Source: Gordionus sp. m RMFG-2023 (Eukaryota > Nematomorpha > Gordioida > Chordodea > Parachordodidae). From it: DNA of 64,000 nt. The DNA is taken from positions 25,282,508 through 25,346,507 of the forward strand of contig NC_088776.1 of NCBI RefSeq assembly GCF_954871325.1, written 5' to 3'. The position numbers and the translations under genes were made by a program. How positions within the stretch are numbered: position 1 is the first letter of the stretch; each line of letters opens with the position of its first letter. Below are positions 1-11,144 of this stretch, piece by piece. Below the pieces are notes generated by a model. The model saw only the letters and a list, made by a program, of their open reading frames with translations. It did not search any database and had not been told where the DNA came from.

Positions 1-119
1 TTTTAACATCTTCATGATAAAAATATAACAAATATTTATATTTTTTTTCTATCACCATATGAAAAAGGTTGGGAGAGGGGACATTTGTTTTATAATACTC
101 TTCTACTGATCCTATATTA

Positions 120-600
120 ATGTTTTGATGATGAGCTTGCTTGCTGCAAGTCGAGGGGGACAAATATTTAACACGTATAGCTCTGCTTTTGACTCAACAA
201 TAACATATAAAATATGAAATTCTTCAACAACACTAGCTCTATTTCCTTGAGTTCTAATAAAATGCTCTCCTCTATTCTCATCTTCTTAATCAAGTCAATG
301 TTATGTTTTTGAAAAGTATTACATAAAATAGTTGTATAATTAAATAATACATTCTAATGAGAAAAAAAATTTGAAATAAGTATTGAATCCAATAATTTTC
401 TTGCTTCTGAGGAAATATTTCTTTTAAGCCATTGTGATATAATAATCAGCTCTTCTAACTCCAAAATAGCTGTTACTGTGGCGGAGACTCGATCTCGTTG
501 GACAAGCTTGCAATTTTTTTCTCCCTGTTGGACAAGGAGTTTCAGAGATAATTATTATTTTATTAGAAATTTAGATAAATATTACGCCACTAAAATTTGA
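120..600 (-). pseudogene. Unidentified coding-like fragments, probably transposon-derived
   Basis: On the minus strand two open stretches lie in different frames, about 560 to 374 and 297 to 126. The first contains QRDRVSATVTAILELEEL and the second NRASVVEEFHILYVIVES; both have a normal amino-acid mix, unlike the surrounding AT-rich DNA. The frames do not join, so this looks like a decayed protein gene. I do not recognise the family. A transposon-like terminal motif lies just to the right (859), so this may be the interior of an element whose other end is outside the window. A decayed host exon is the alternative. Confidence 0.25.
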
Positions 601-805
601 AAATAATAGGTAAATTACGCCAAGGAAAACTTGAAATTGAAATTGATTGATAAAATAACTTAGTAGATGAATGTGATAAATAAATGTAATTAAATATATA
701 TATATATATAATATATGAGATAAGAATAAATATTAACAAATATAAATTAATATTAACAATAATATTTTTGAAAAATATAATCCGGCATCTGCATTTTTTG
801 GCTTT

Positions 806-859
806 GGGGGGGGGGGGGGGTTTGTCCCCCTGTCTCCCCCCCCGCTGCGTACGCGCCTG
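806..859 (-). repeat. G-run and transposon-type terminus (CAGGCGCGTACGCAGC)
   Basis: A 15-base G run (806-820) is followed by a C-rich stretch. Read on the minus strand from 859 the sequence is CAGGCGCGTACGCAGC followed by G residues, the form many hAT-type terminal repeats take. No partner end was found to the left, so the element would start before the window or be truncated. Confidence 0.35.
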
Positions 860-1223
860 CTTAATATTAATGGTTAGAATTTTGAACATTTTACTACTAT
901 TTAACATTTCTTTATTTTATAACTTTTTTTAAACTAATTCCAATATTTTTATAAAACAATCATAAAAATCATAATAATACAAAAAATATATATAAAAATT
1001 CTTTTCTTTGTTTTACAATTATTATATTCCTCCGCGTTAATTCTTTATCAATCAATATAAACAAAAATCAATATTTTTTATGTTTCTAAATATATATTAA
1101 TAATTGATTGACATTTATCATTTAATAATATTAATATTGATAAATATATATATATAATATACCAACATATATGAAATATCTAATACAAATATATATGAAA
1201 TATATATCAATAGGCAGAAACAA
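860..1223. other. AT-rich stretch, no gene seen
   Basis: Poly-A/T-rich DNA with short TA runs; no convincing coding frame, RNA gene or repeat end. Confidence 0.5.
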
Positions 1224-2101
1224 TGGTTTAGGAAGCCCCATAAGGCAGTTTGACTATCCTTAAGATTGAGGTCTGCTAAATATAATTAACAATTTATAAA
1301 AAATCCAGGCTTCTGCAGCAAGCTCATCATTTTTACTGTAAAGAAGCGTTAACATCTTGATAAATGCAATTTTCTGTGATTTTTCTCAAGTCAAATTTTG
1401 ACAAATGAATATATAGTTTTTTTTTGTAATTTTCTATTATCTACCATGGCGAAAACCGAAATTTTTTCCCATGCCATTTCTTTTATACCTTTATTAGTCT
1501 CAACCAAATTTCTAAGATACAAAAATTGCTTATCGATAATAAAATTTTGATTTTTGGAAAAGTCTCATTAACTATTTGATTAATGATTCTACGATATACC
1601 TCAACTAGATATTTGTTAAGGGAATCACTAAGCCGTCCATATTAACATTCCTAAAAATACATATTGTTTTACGACTAATTAAATCGATATATTTAAATTC
1701 TACGTATGTGCTGTATAATATCTCATTTCGGACAGTTTTTTATTATAAGATAAAGCAATTTTTTAGCTTTTATTTTTAAAGATGCAAAATCTATCCAAAG
1801 TTAAAGAAAATTTGGCATCTTAAGTTTTCACTCTGAAAATCTAAGTTTTTAGTTTACATATAGGGGAGACGGAGGCTAGTCGCACCGATTTTTGCAAAAC
1901 AGGCTATAACTCCTGTGTTTTTTTAGATGTTATAAAGAACAATTAAATTGATACCTATTAGCTATACTCCATAAAGAAGCCTTATAAATATTTTAAAAAA
2001 TATAATCATATTTTTGAAATTTTTTTCTTGTAAAATTTGAAATTTTGCCAGCCCCAATAACGGGGTTTAGGCAAACCACAGCAAGGGGCTTCCTAAACCA
2101 T
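1224..2101. repeat. Inverted-repeat element, ends ATGGTTTAGGAAGCCCC
   Basis: ATGGTTTAGGAAGCCCC at 1224-1240 recurs inverted near 2084-2100. The interior is non-coding, with a GGGGAGACGGAGGCTAGTCG-like block near 1863. No clear TSD is visible. A related pair follows at 2378-2690, so this is probably a short non-autonomous DNA element. Confidence 0.45.
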
Positions 2102-2377
2102 TAATTTTTTTAAGGAATACATTTTTATTTATTAATAATGATACGTATAGAATAATCTTATTATTTTATTGTTTAAAATATCATTACTTTTGAAGCAAAT
2201 TATATAAAAATTGAAACTTAATTTTGAATAATTTAATATACATTTTGGACAAATAAGGATCTTAAGGAGGGATTATGTTTTCTTAGGATAAATTCTAAAT
2301 AAAAATCATACACATGAAATTTTCTTTTCAATATTTTGAAATATTTTTTCATATTAACTGCTATATTTGAAGTGTAT

Positions 2378-2690
2378 GGTTTAGCAAACCCCGCTAGCTC
2401 TAAATTGATTAATCATAATTGAAATATCTAGACAAAATAAATACTCGTAAAGCTTTCTCAAATTATAAAAGGGGGTTAAACTTTGCTATAAAATTTAATT
2501 TATATGATTATATAAATTAATAAAAATTTAAATTCTGCCATATAAAAATCTTTTAAATTTGACATCAAAATTTTATTTTCTAAATAAAATTTTTAATAAT
2601 TAATTATTTCAAAAGATTTTTTGCCTGTATGCATACTAATAAAAGTTATATTATGATTTGCCAAGCCCCAGGGTTCACCTAACCCCAGTC
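2378..2690. repeat. Second, smaller inverted-repeat element of the GGTTTAG type
   Basis: TGGTTTAGCAAACCCC near 2379 faces an inverted TGGGGTTAGGTGAACCC near 2670-2690. The ends resemble those of the element at 1224-2101, so two related short elements lie in tandem. The interior is AT-rich and non-coding. Confidence 0.35.
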
Positions 2691-3248
2691 TCTTCAACCT
2701 AGTAAGTATACTATAGTATATTTATCTAAAAGTGATTGGACTCAGAAGATGCATTGGGGTCAAAAGTTTTCTTATGAATTATGTGTCGTAAAACACTTAA
2801 TGCAATGGATATTGATAATATATTCATAAAACGGATATCTCTCGTGCTCACCATCTTACTTCATCAATTTTTTATACTTTTCCCGGTTTTAACATTTTGC
2901 ACATTTAACGCCTTAAAATTTCTATTCAAAATATATGATTTAGAAGTTAAACCAGGTCTAAAGAAATTGGAAAAAAAAATCAGGACTGGGTTTAAAAATC
3001 TTTGCACATAATTTGTATTTATTGCTAAAAAAAATTAGTTTTATTTAGCGATAACTTTGAATTTTGAATAATATAACAATGCATCTTAATAGAAAATAGG
3101 CGGCCCAAAAATTTTCTTACTAGGGGAAGGTGCATATAAATTGTTACCCGACTAGATCACTGATACATAGCGTTTTGATTAAGGGAAATAAAGCTTATTT
3201 AATAAATATTTTATAATTTAATAGAAATATAAAAACTGTCAAATTTAC
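2691..3248. other. Presumed intron of the minus-strand P5B ATPase gene, no exon seen
   Basis: I looked on the minus strand for the next P5B ATPase segment (the family has a KGQLVR-like sequence here) and did not find it. The open frame 2781-3011 on the plus strand resembles no known protein. Confidence 0.4.
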
Positions 3249-3404
3249 CAGTTCTAATAACTAGTGCCTTGACTGGTTCTCCATGGGATGAACGAGTTTG
3301 CAATATTTTTGTGCCATTAAATAAAATTGATTTTGATTCCATTTTTATATTGAAAATTTTATCTTCTGGAGAAAGAGGTGTTTTCGTAAATGCCACGCTT
3401 TCAC
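3249..3404 (-). CDS. P5B-type ATPase (ATP13A2/3-like), downstream exon
   Basis: This 52-codon-length exon encodes ESVAFTKTPL, then ILFNGTKILQTR and GEPVKALVIRTG. In P5B ATPases (polyamine/cation pumps of lysosomal and endosomal membranes) the matching stretch is GESVPVTKTPL...LFxGTxxxQTR...VxAxVxRTG, the end of the actuator domain. The acceptor on the minus strand is ...ATCTCAAG at 3405 and the donor is G|GTAAATTT at 3249/3248. Both junctions are phase 1, and the first codon joins with the upstream exon to give the Gly of TGES. Further exons, including the phosphorylation site DKTGT, would lie to the left, outside the window or in long introns I could not resolve. Family assignment is firm; the exact paralogue is not. 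Confidence 0.8.
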
Positions 3405-3890
3405 CTTGAGATAGATATTTAGAATTAAAAAACTAGCGTGGTCTCTAAAAATAAAATGAGCCTATCTCATTAAAAAGATTATTATCACATTATTTATTAT
3501 AGAGTGATATATAGTAAATTCAAGGTATAAGCCAATCAGATAAATCAAATCATTTATATACGTTGAATAGCCTAATTTGGTGTAAATATGTTTCAACTTG
3601 TATATAGTGCCTACCCTATGAATTTCGAACAATTCTGTGATGTAATTAAATTAATTCCTCAACTTTTCTATAGACTTATATATAAATTCAAGATTTCGAG
3701 GCGCAATTGTCTGAAATATATGGCATTAAAGGCATGCCGAAATATATTTCAGGTGAAATTAGGTTATTTAATGTTTAAAAAGGCACTACAAATGATTCAA
3801 AATAGAAAAATTGGCGAATTCTCTTAATTCATTTAAACCATATGGCATATTATATAAAATTCAAAACACAAATATATATTTTAGATTTAC

Positions 3891-4022
3891 CCGTAAGCAT
3901 ACTCTCATTTACAATGACGCTGCCACTCAATACTACCGCGTCGCACAACATTGTACTCTCATTTTCAGGTACTAACATTATGTCACCTGGAACTAATTCC
4001 TCGTATGTAATAGTAAGGATAT
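3891..4022 (-). CDS. P5B-type ATPase (ATP13A2/3-like), upstream exon
   Basis: The minus strand reads ILTITYEELVPGDIMLVP, then TMLCDAVVLSGSVIVNESM and LTG. This matches the actuator-domain core of P5B ATPases (ELVPGD...CDA...NESMLTG). The exon starts after TTTTTTAG (4023) and ends at ACGG|GTAAATC (3891/3890). The 486-bp intron 3405-3890 separates it from the next exon and splits the TGES motif, which carries the dephosphorylation-loop glutamate, after the first base of its Gly codon. P5B pumps have about ten membrane helices; none fall in these exons, as expected for this cytosolic domain. The first codon needs one base from an upstream exon not located here. No stop or frameshift is seen, so the gene looks intact as far as it is visible. 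Confidence 0.85.
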
Positions 4023-4414
4023 CTAAAAAACACCAAAATTTAAAGCAGGGTTCTGGACTGACAAAATATTCCCCAGGATTGTTACAAATCCAGGTTTGAA
4101 ATTATTTAAAAAACAAGTTAGGTCCAGACAGATTTTGACAGGACGAACCCAAACCCGGTTGTAAACTGGATATTTTGTCGGAAAATTAAGTGTAGTGCGC
4201 ATATGATAATGTTTCATTAAGTTCATGTTAATGTATATAATATTTAGAATGGAAAAATGTAATTTAATGGCATATTGTTAAAATAGAGAAAATACTAAGG
4301 TGGGGCAGCATTGGAGTAAGACTAAATAAGCATAAGGGCCAAATTTATATAGCGAAAATAAATAGGCTACCACTTTTTAGCATCTCTAAGTAAAAAATAA
4401 AATATAATTATTTT

Positions 4415-4540
4415 TTACTTTTCAAGGAAGTAAATATTTGCACTGTGCCATTCATTGTCACAAGGTCTCTTAAATCCATTTGCATCTAAATACCAATCAA
4501 AATTATTTGAAATATTGTTTATATATTTAATAAAATTTGT
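4415..4540 (-). CDS. Candidate exon, unidentified (WYLDANGFKRPCDNEWH)
   Basis: After an acceptor-like TTCACAG (minus strand, AG at 4542-4541) 41 codons stay open to a TAA at 4417-4415; GTAAAA at the same place could instead be a donor. The peptide contains FDWYLDANGFKRPCDNEWH, a composition unlike random AT-rich translation. It lies about 400 bp upstream of the ATPase exon but its end phase does not fit that exon's start, so it may be the end of another gene or a non-adjacent exon. I do not recognise the protein. Confidence 0.35.
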   Translation of the reverse strand, partial: TNFIKYINNISNNFDWYLDANGFKRPCDNEWHSANIYFLEK

Positions 4541-4940
4541 CTGTGAATTTTTTTTAGTAAATAAATTAATATAATACATATACATACATTAACTTTTGAG
4601 TGCTATAATTGTACAACAACCCAGGGATATTCAAATTGTTACTACAAAATGAACTCTCAATGTTTTGACCAGTAGCCTCCAATTTTATGCTAAACTATGC
4701 TTATACAATGTTTCATATATTTTATTGAATGATTTTTATGATATAAACTTTGGATTCAAAAATAATTTTAGATCTCATAAATTATTTTTTTAAAACACGA
4801 TATTAATTAATTATAATTAAAATTATGATTTTTAGTATATACATTGGCTTAGTTAGGGCTTAACTAGGTAGGGAGGGGGGAGGGTATAAATGTTTGTCAG
4901 CTTTGCCTTCAAACCCTAACAATTTCCATGTTGAAAAAAT

Positions 4941-5460
4941 ATGATTAGATATTTTTTCTTGCTTTTCAAAATATGTGTCAACCGCTTCACTGCAATTTCC
5001 AAGGCCATAATTCTAGACACATCATCATTAATCATCGCAAAAGCCCTTAAAAGAGCCAATATCCTATTTTTCTTAGAATCCATAGGGTTAAATTCATTGG
5101 ACGACAAAAGACCAGATGGGTTGACTCTGATACCCTAGGGGAAAGGTATTGGTCTCGCTTGGGAATATATCTGCATAGATATATTTGCCAAATCACCATG
5201 AAATTCCATTTCCTGAAAAACAGCAAAAAAAGAAAAACTCATTCCTAAACAATGCCCGCTTCGTTCCCGTGGTACCACTACACTTGGCAATTTTAGACAT
5301 GAGGCCCTCGCCTTTTTAAATCTATAGGAAAAAAGCTTTCGTGTTACTGATGATCATAAAGAATACTAATATCTGCGCCATAATATTGGCTCAAAAATTT
5401 GCAGATCAAGTTTTTATCGATCCATGGTTCCATGCAGTTTTCATAGATTTTTTTAAAAAA
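4941..5460 (+). mobile_element. LINE-like reverse-transcriptase element, 3' fragment
   Basis: The open frame contains LDDKRPDGLTLIP followed, out of frame in places, by LAWEYICIDIFAK. This is the C-terminal block found after reverse transcriptase in a class of invertebrate non-LTR elements (...DGKRPDGxTxxPW...LxWDxTCxDxxA). The DNA is clearly related to 27380-27870, including the 3' stretch ending in TTCCATGCAGTTTTCATAG, so both are 5'-truncated copies of one family. Several frame breaks; dead copy. Confidence 0.6.
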
Positions 5461-5780
5461 TTTTTTTTATATGGTTTTTAAATTTTATTTTAATATAGTA
5501 TATATTATGTTATATGGCTTTATTTGTAAATTTTGAATATATATTTTTTTAAATAAATAAAAGTTTTAAATAAAAAAATAAATAACATTATATCCTTTGC
5601 ATTAAATTTACCAAACAATTGGAATCACTAGTTCTAAAATATATACCAATGTTTCATATTTTATTAGTAACTATAATTGCTTTAACAATTATAAAGTAAA
5701 AAATTATTAGTAACAAATTTTTGCCAACCTTACGATTGAAAAACGACTGAAAGCATTTATTCTTAAAATTTATCAATATT

Positions 5781-6076
5781 TAGGGTGTGTCCTAATTTGA
5801 CTTATTACTAAACAGCCGTAAGTAAGAGAAAAAAACCACTAAACAACATCAAATACTTAAAACGAACTAAAATTTCGTTTATTTTGCATTAATGATTGTG
5901 TTATTTTTTTGTTTTTTGCGTTTTATTCTTTCTTTTGCTTTTAAGGGTGTTAAGTTAATACTAAATAACCGGCTAAACAACTGACTGTTTAGTAGGCTGT
6001 GTCCTGGTTCGACTTAATTTTGATACTTAGTTGCTTTTTAGCCTAGAATAAACGGCCTCTGACTAGGACGTACCTA
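5781..6076. repeat. Repeated TAGGSTGTGTCC ends, small MITE cluster
   Basis: TAGGGTGTGTCCTAATTTGAC starts near 5781 and a similar copy, TAGGCTGTGTCCTGGTTCGAC, near 5992. An inverted form, GACTAGGACGTACCTA, ends near 6076. This looks like one short TIR element with a second end embedded in it. No TSD was recognised. Confidence 0.35.
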
Positions 6077-8237
6077 TTTTGGGTTGGTCATAAATTATTG
6101 TCTTTTTTTTTGTTATATTTTTTTTCATTCTTTTTTTGTTATATTTTTTTTCATTTCTTTTTGTTACTAAATATCTGGTTTAAGTTAATATTTAGTCCTT
6201 GGCTATTAAGGGAGACCCGGAATAGTGTTATCCCGAGGCAGTTAATTTCTTCTCAAATAATGTTAAAACTAATTAACTTTGATATTTGAATTTTAAAAAT
6301 GTATTTTATTACGATGCTTACTTATAAATGTTTTAAAAGTTCGGCATACACATGAGATGTTTTAAATGAAAATTTAAATTTTTAAATTTTAACACGTCAA
6401 AAGTAACTTTTTATTTTTAAAATTTTTTACCAATAAATTTGTTTATAAATATTACAATTCTAAATGATAAAGTATACAGTACACTCAATTTCACCCTTTA
6501 CATGTTTATTTTATATCTTAAATTATTTTATTAAAAGTGAATACCTGGAGCAGGTTTTGACGGGCTGCGTATTAGCAATTTTCAAGTAGGGATTTATTTA
6601 TATTTAAAAGAATCCAACTAAATTTATAAGAGAACTAGAAGCCCTGAGTAATAACAATATGAAGTTGTGTGACTTATTTTTTGTAAATATATAAGTTAAA
6701 GTGATAACAAGTTCTTTCGAGTGATATATATTACATGCATGAACCTGATACTTTTAACATATTTGATAATGTATATTTATTAACTTAAGATAAATATTAA
6801 TATAAATTTTTTTAAAAAATCTGAAAAATAAAGAAGCGCATGTAACACACCGTGTAAAAGGTACTTCAAGTGTTTTTTATTTTTATTTTTTGAAATTTAT
6901 ATAAATAAAAAACCAAAAGATTTTTTTCTTAAATACTAATTTCTACCGTAGAAATACATATAATGAATAACTACGTTTAAATATTGTGTTTACATCAATA
7001 TTCAGCGCTTTGCTTATTAATTCTTCAATCAATACTGACAACCACAAAAAGGTAACCAAATTATAAGCCAAATAAAAACTCTGGAAGCATTAACTCTGAT
7101 TCATACCAATAACTGGTGCGTATTTGGTAAATTTTAATGCTTTAACCCGTTTGGTAGAGGGTTTCAAGAATAACACATTATTGACAACTAAGGAAAAATA
7201 GCAAAGATTAGCATCATGCTAAAATAAATATAATAAAAGCTCTGAATATCTGTATGCGCAAATATGTAATACCTGCTTAGTATACACCAATTCATCAATT
7301 AGCTTTCCCAGTCAATAAAACAGAAACCAGTGATAATACTTTTTAGGCTTAGTCTTAAATATTGGATTTCCAATTGCGATTCAAAAATCAATTTCATCTA
7401 GAAACATTAAGATCTCTTTTTTTCCCGATTCAAAATAATTTTAAATTTTATGATTCTGCTATCTATTCGATATTATTTTTTTCTTTTCGATTTATTAAAT
7501 AGATTTAGAGATAAATAGTTAAAACCTAATATATTTTGAATCAGTTATATTTTCAAAAATTTTATAAATACTTTTGAATCTCATATTGAACCTCTGTTAA
7601 GTATGAAGTTTGTCAAACTTTTAAAAGCACGAATTCTAAAGCTTAGGCAAATAAGTAATGCTTAACTAGTGTACATTTCAATTTAATCCTTAAATCCGTT
7701 TGGTAAACAGTATAAAATAAAAAAGGTATTAGAAAAATAGAAAATTTCGAAAATTAATATCAAGATTCAAGACAGAACGAAGAATATGGAAGAACAAAAG
7801 CAATTATTATATAAAAAAAATTAAATTAACGAAGTGTATTTAAAATAATTATTATCGTTATATCATAAAAATCAACTTTTTATCGTATTTTGAAATATGA
7901 GACTCGATGGGTAGTAGCTTTGATACTTTTATAATTTAATAGAGATTGCATAAATAAAGTCAAATAGATATGTGGCAACTTTGAAAAATATGATACCAAA
8001 ATAAGATGGATTGATTACACTGAAATTGAAAACGATTTAGATGATTTTTTACCCCCAAGTTCTAAAGGTTGAGAAATTGTTTAGTAAAGTAATAATAATA
8101 ATAAGTGCATTAACAGTAAAGGTCAGTCGGTGCACAAATATAAGCATCTTTTGAATGTATCCCGTTTTTTCAAAACAATTTTTTAAATGTGATTTGATAG
8201 AAATAGAATTTAAAAGAAATAAAAACAATATCTACAT
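6077..8237. other. Long AT-rich stretch, no gene seen
   Basis: No supported coding frame. The open frame at 6098-6289 is low-complexity T-rich DNA. Nothing else recognised. Confidence 0.5.
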
Positions 8238-8426
8238 CAGTAGCGCTAATTGGTGGGGTGGGGGAAATTGGAAGGGTCTCGAGCCTATTGAAAAATTTTA
8301 ATTTTTTGAAAATATACCAAAAAAGAAGGTAATTTTGGAAATATTGTAAATACAAAATTTTACTACTTCTATTTTCCATGTGGCTGAGGAGTTCAACTCC
8401 AAAACTCACCCTTGTATCTGCCACTA
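8238..8426. repeat. Possible short TIR element (CAGTAGCGCTAATTGG end)
   Basis: CAGTAGCGCTAATTGGTGGG at 8238 is of transposon-end type. Inverted at 8426 is TAGTGGCAGATACAAGGGTG, which matches only loosely, and the flanks do not form a clear TSD. The minus-strand open frame 8170-8457 runs through it and is probably fortuitous. Confidence 0.25.
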
Positions 8427-8747
8427 TGTAAAAATATGAAATATAATTATAAGGCAATTTTGCTTTATTTTCGATATTTTTTTAAAAATTTTTGATCTTT
8501 TTAATTATATTAAAAAATAGCATGATATAAAATCTATATTAAATGAACATTTAAAAAAAATTAAAATGACATTAAAAAAAAATAAAATAAGTAAACAATT
8601 TAAAAAAGACAAAAATAAGTTTTATAAAAACCATGGGGAAGATGGCAAAAAAAGAGACTATTGAGATCCGAGGAAACTAAGATAGTTGCCTCGAAACACA
8701 GCGATTTGAGTTGATGTAACATTTTAAAAGAGGATGATCACCATTAT

Positions 8748-9500
8748 TTAGAATTTTTTTTTACCTAAAATCTTTAAAAAATGGTAACTTAGGGGGCCCA
8801 GAGACTCATTGGTGGAAATAACTATTGGGATAAAGTGAAAATCAGAAAAGTCGTAGTACTTTCTAATTTTTGACCTTTCAGCTATAATCATCGGATCAAT
8901 GTTTGGGTTAGAGGAAAATTGAGAAACACACACAAGTGAAATCCAAAATAAGGTGTTTTCCTCTAAACTAAGGAGTGCTTGTAACCCCATCTAGTCTTTT
9001 CCCATTAGACAAGGATAAGTGGACGGGCTTCAGACGGTTAGAGTAGTTAGCCAACCCTAATTTATTAGAGATTATAGTGTTAATAGCTCTATGGCCTGAA
9101 CCGTCCTTTAGAATATAAACTGTTAGATCATGTCGGCTCTTAGGATTGGAGTCTTTCCCGCACCCCCTGCATTTATGTGGTAGGTCACAGCCAAGTCTAT
9201 ATCCTATGGTCTCCCTTAGCTCCTCGTCGGATAGCAAAAGACCAAGATTGGCACTAAGGACAGCGTCAAGTCATTCATGGCTAGAGTTTTGTCCCAAGTA
9301 ATATTTAAGGATTGAAATGTCTTCAAGGGAGGGGTGATCTCCACCTATTTCTTAAAGTTAGCCAGAAGGGGGCTAAGAAAGTCTCTTTGTGGCGAGTACT
9401 GTAGAAGTGATACAAGGCATAAATTTTTCTTCCATAAGTTACAGGCAGTTTCAAATAAACTATTCCTAGCCCTCGCTTATTTATAACCTCCTCGCATTGA
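8748..9500 (-). mobile_element. LINE-like reverse-transcriptase element, 3' fragment
   Basis: The minus strand reads LSDEELRETIGYRLGC and CRGCG, then KRLDGVTSTP at 9237-8968. It continues in another frame (8990-8748) with LFWISLVCVSQFSSNP, IRKYYDFSDFHFIPIVIS and SLGPL. Order and motifs match the C-terminal domain that follows reverse transcriptase in a class of animal non-LTR elements: IGxRLG, Cys/His knuckle, RPDG, LVWDxTC, KYxxL, LGxxG. Weaker similarity extends to about 9500. The sequence differs from the 4941 and 26845 copies, so it may be another subfamily. Confidence 0.6.
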
Positions 9501-9970
9501 AGACCAGAAGAAAGTTAAGGTTTAATTTAATATAGTACAAAATATCAAAGTTTAACATATTAATTTAGTTGTGATATAACAGTTTAAAAATGGGAGTGAG
9601 TTATTTCCATCTTATTACTCAAGTGTAATAAATTGTAAAGATATTATTGATGTTTTCAATATATTTCATACCTTACGTGTCCTTCGAATAGTTATCGTTA
9701 TTAGGATTATTGATAAGCATATTATATAGGAAACGAAATAGTAGTAGTCTTGAAAAATCCATAGAATGCATGAATACACTTGAAAGATGTAAAACGGATT
9801 TAAAACCTAACAATTAAATAATGTAAAAATATGACAATTCAAGGATAAATAAATTTATTCTGCTGTAATATGTCTTGATATATATATTTGTCAAATTGAT
9901 TAATATTAAATAAATTGTCTCACAAGTCTTTAAATAACATTGAATAAATTATAATTCTGGCATAATTTAC
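9501..9970. other. AT-rich stretch, no gene seen
   Basis: No coding frame or repeat end recognised. Confidence 0.5.
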
Positions 9971-10444
9971 TAAGGGCGTGCCGATACCACTTTTTGGAGA
10001 TCGATCCATCTTATATTGCCGATATTAAATTGATATCGGCTGATTACCGATACGATCCTATATCATATCTGATTTTGCATTCTGTAAACATACAAATCGT
10101 TTTAATTTTTAACTCATCTCATACTTTTTAATAGTATAACATCTATAATTTAACTATACCATAGCATAAGTCATTTAAATATATTGTAATGATCAGTTAT
10201 CGTTTATATTCATGAATCTAAAGGTATGTAAAAATTTTTTATTGATAAATCACTTATTTATATAACATTGTTCTATTTGCATAATAAGTAACAAACAAAT
10301 ATATTATGAAATTTGAGTTAAATTTTTTAAAATTAAGACGCCATTTTATTAAATCGGATCGAAAATTTTATAATATGGCATAACCGATATTTAAAAAAGA
10401 AGAAATACAGACCCAATCCGATAAAAATTATCTGTACATCCTTA
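9971..10444. mobile_element. hAT-type MITE, TAAGGGCGTGCCGATA family, copy 1
   Basis: Left end TAAGGGCGTGCCGATA (9971) and inverted right end TAAGGATGTACAGATA (ending 10444). Flanks TAATTTAC (9963-9970) and TAATTAAC (10445-10452) agree at 7 of 8 bases, as expected for a hAT-type TSD. Subterminal CGATATTAAA and ATATCGG motifs recur in inverted arms. It is non-coding and related to 55161-55929. Confidence 0.65.
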
Positions 10445-10898
10445 TAATTAACACATATTATTATACTACAGGCAATTTTCCAAATTAGTAAATATAAATT
10501 GCCTGAAAATATTAGGCAAGAAACCGATTATTTAGAAGTCAAAGCAGTACACATATTTCTAAAATTAAGCAAACTAACAATAAATTTTTTTCATTGATTA
10601 ATAATTTTATATCCATATGTTAGTCATAGTGTTTAAATGCTAGGTGAAAAATAATTTTGCATTATTTGGAGACAATAATTTAACATAAGTGTGGCTGAAA
10701 TTTATCTAAGACCTGTTTTTCGGTCAGCCAGAAATATTAGCTCTTATTAATTATGAAAATGACTTACCGGAATATAACATAAAAACGTTAACCAAAGAGC
10801 CAGAGTAGAACCTGATGCCGAACCGCAGAACCAGAGGAAGCAGGATCAAACACCAATAGAATAGAAGGATCACCCAGATCACCCAGGGAAAGATCAGT
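10445..10898. other. Mixed-composition stretch, no gene assigned
   Basis: From about 10790 the G+C rises (AGAACCAGAGGAAGCAGG and similar) and continues into the candidate frame at 10899-11144. No function recognised. Confidence 0.4.
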
Positions 10899-11144
10899 TC
10901 ATTCATGAATTAATAAAAAGCATTCAGGGAATAACCTGACATTGAGTAAAAACTGGGCATGATCAGAAATAAAAAAACTGCAGCAAGAAAAAACTGGCAA
11001 CAGATAATTTTGTATTCCGGCATAGTTCAAATATAGTGGTGTTGAAAATGTCCCAGAAAATACTGATAATAATGCCACCGTTCCCATCCCATTACTAGGA
11101 TGAGATATCCTCATTAAGAGCGTTATACTTGATCTTAGTAGCAC
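10899..11144 (-). CDS. Candidate coding fragment, hydrophobic, unidentified
   Basis: About 80 minus-strand codons are open with a composition richer in G+C than the surroundings. The peptide includes SHPSNGMGTVALLSVFSG, then LYLNYAGIQNYLLPVFSCC, which would suit one or two membrane segments. It ends in a TGA; the other frames are closed. No family recognised, no good donor or acceptor seen, and the only start in frame is GTG, so if real it is an internal or terminal exon or a relic. Confidence 0.25.
   Translation of the reverse strand: MLLRSSITLLMRISHPSNGMGTVALLSVFSGTFSTPLYLNYAGIQNYLLPVFSCCSFFISDHAQFLLNVRLFPECFLLIHE

Noticed and set aside
590-907. 105-codon minus-strand open frame
   Set aside because: It runs through the G-run and TA-rich DNA and gives a poly-Pro/Ile-Tyr peptide with no protein character.
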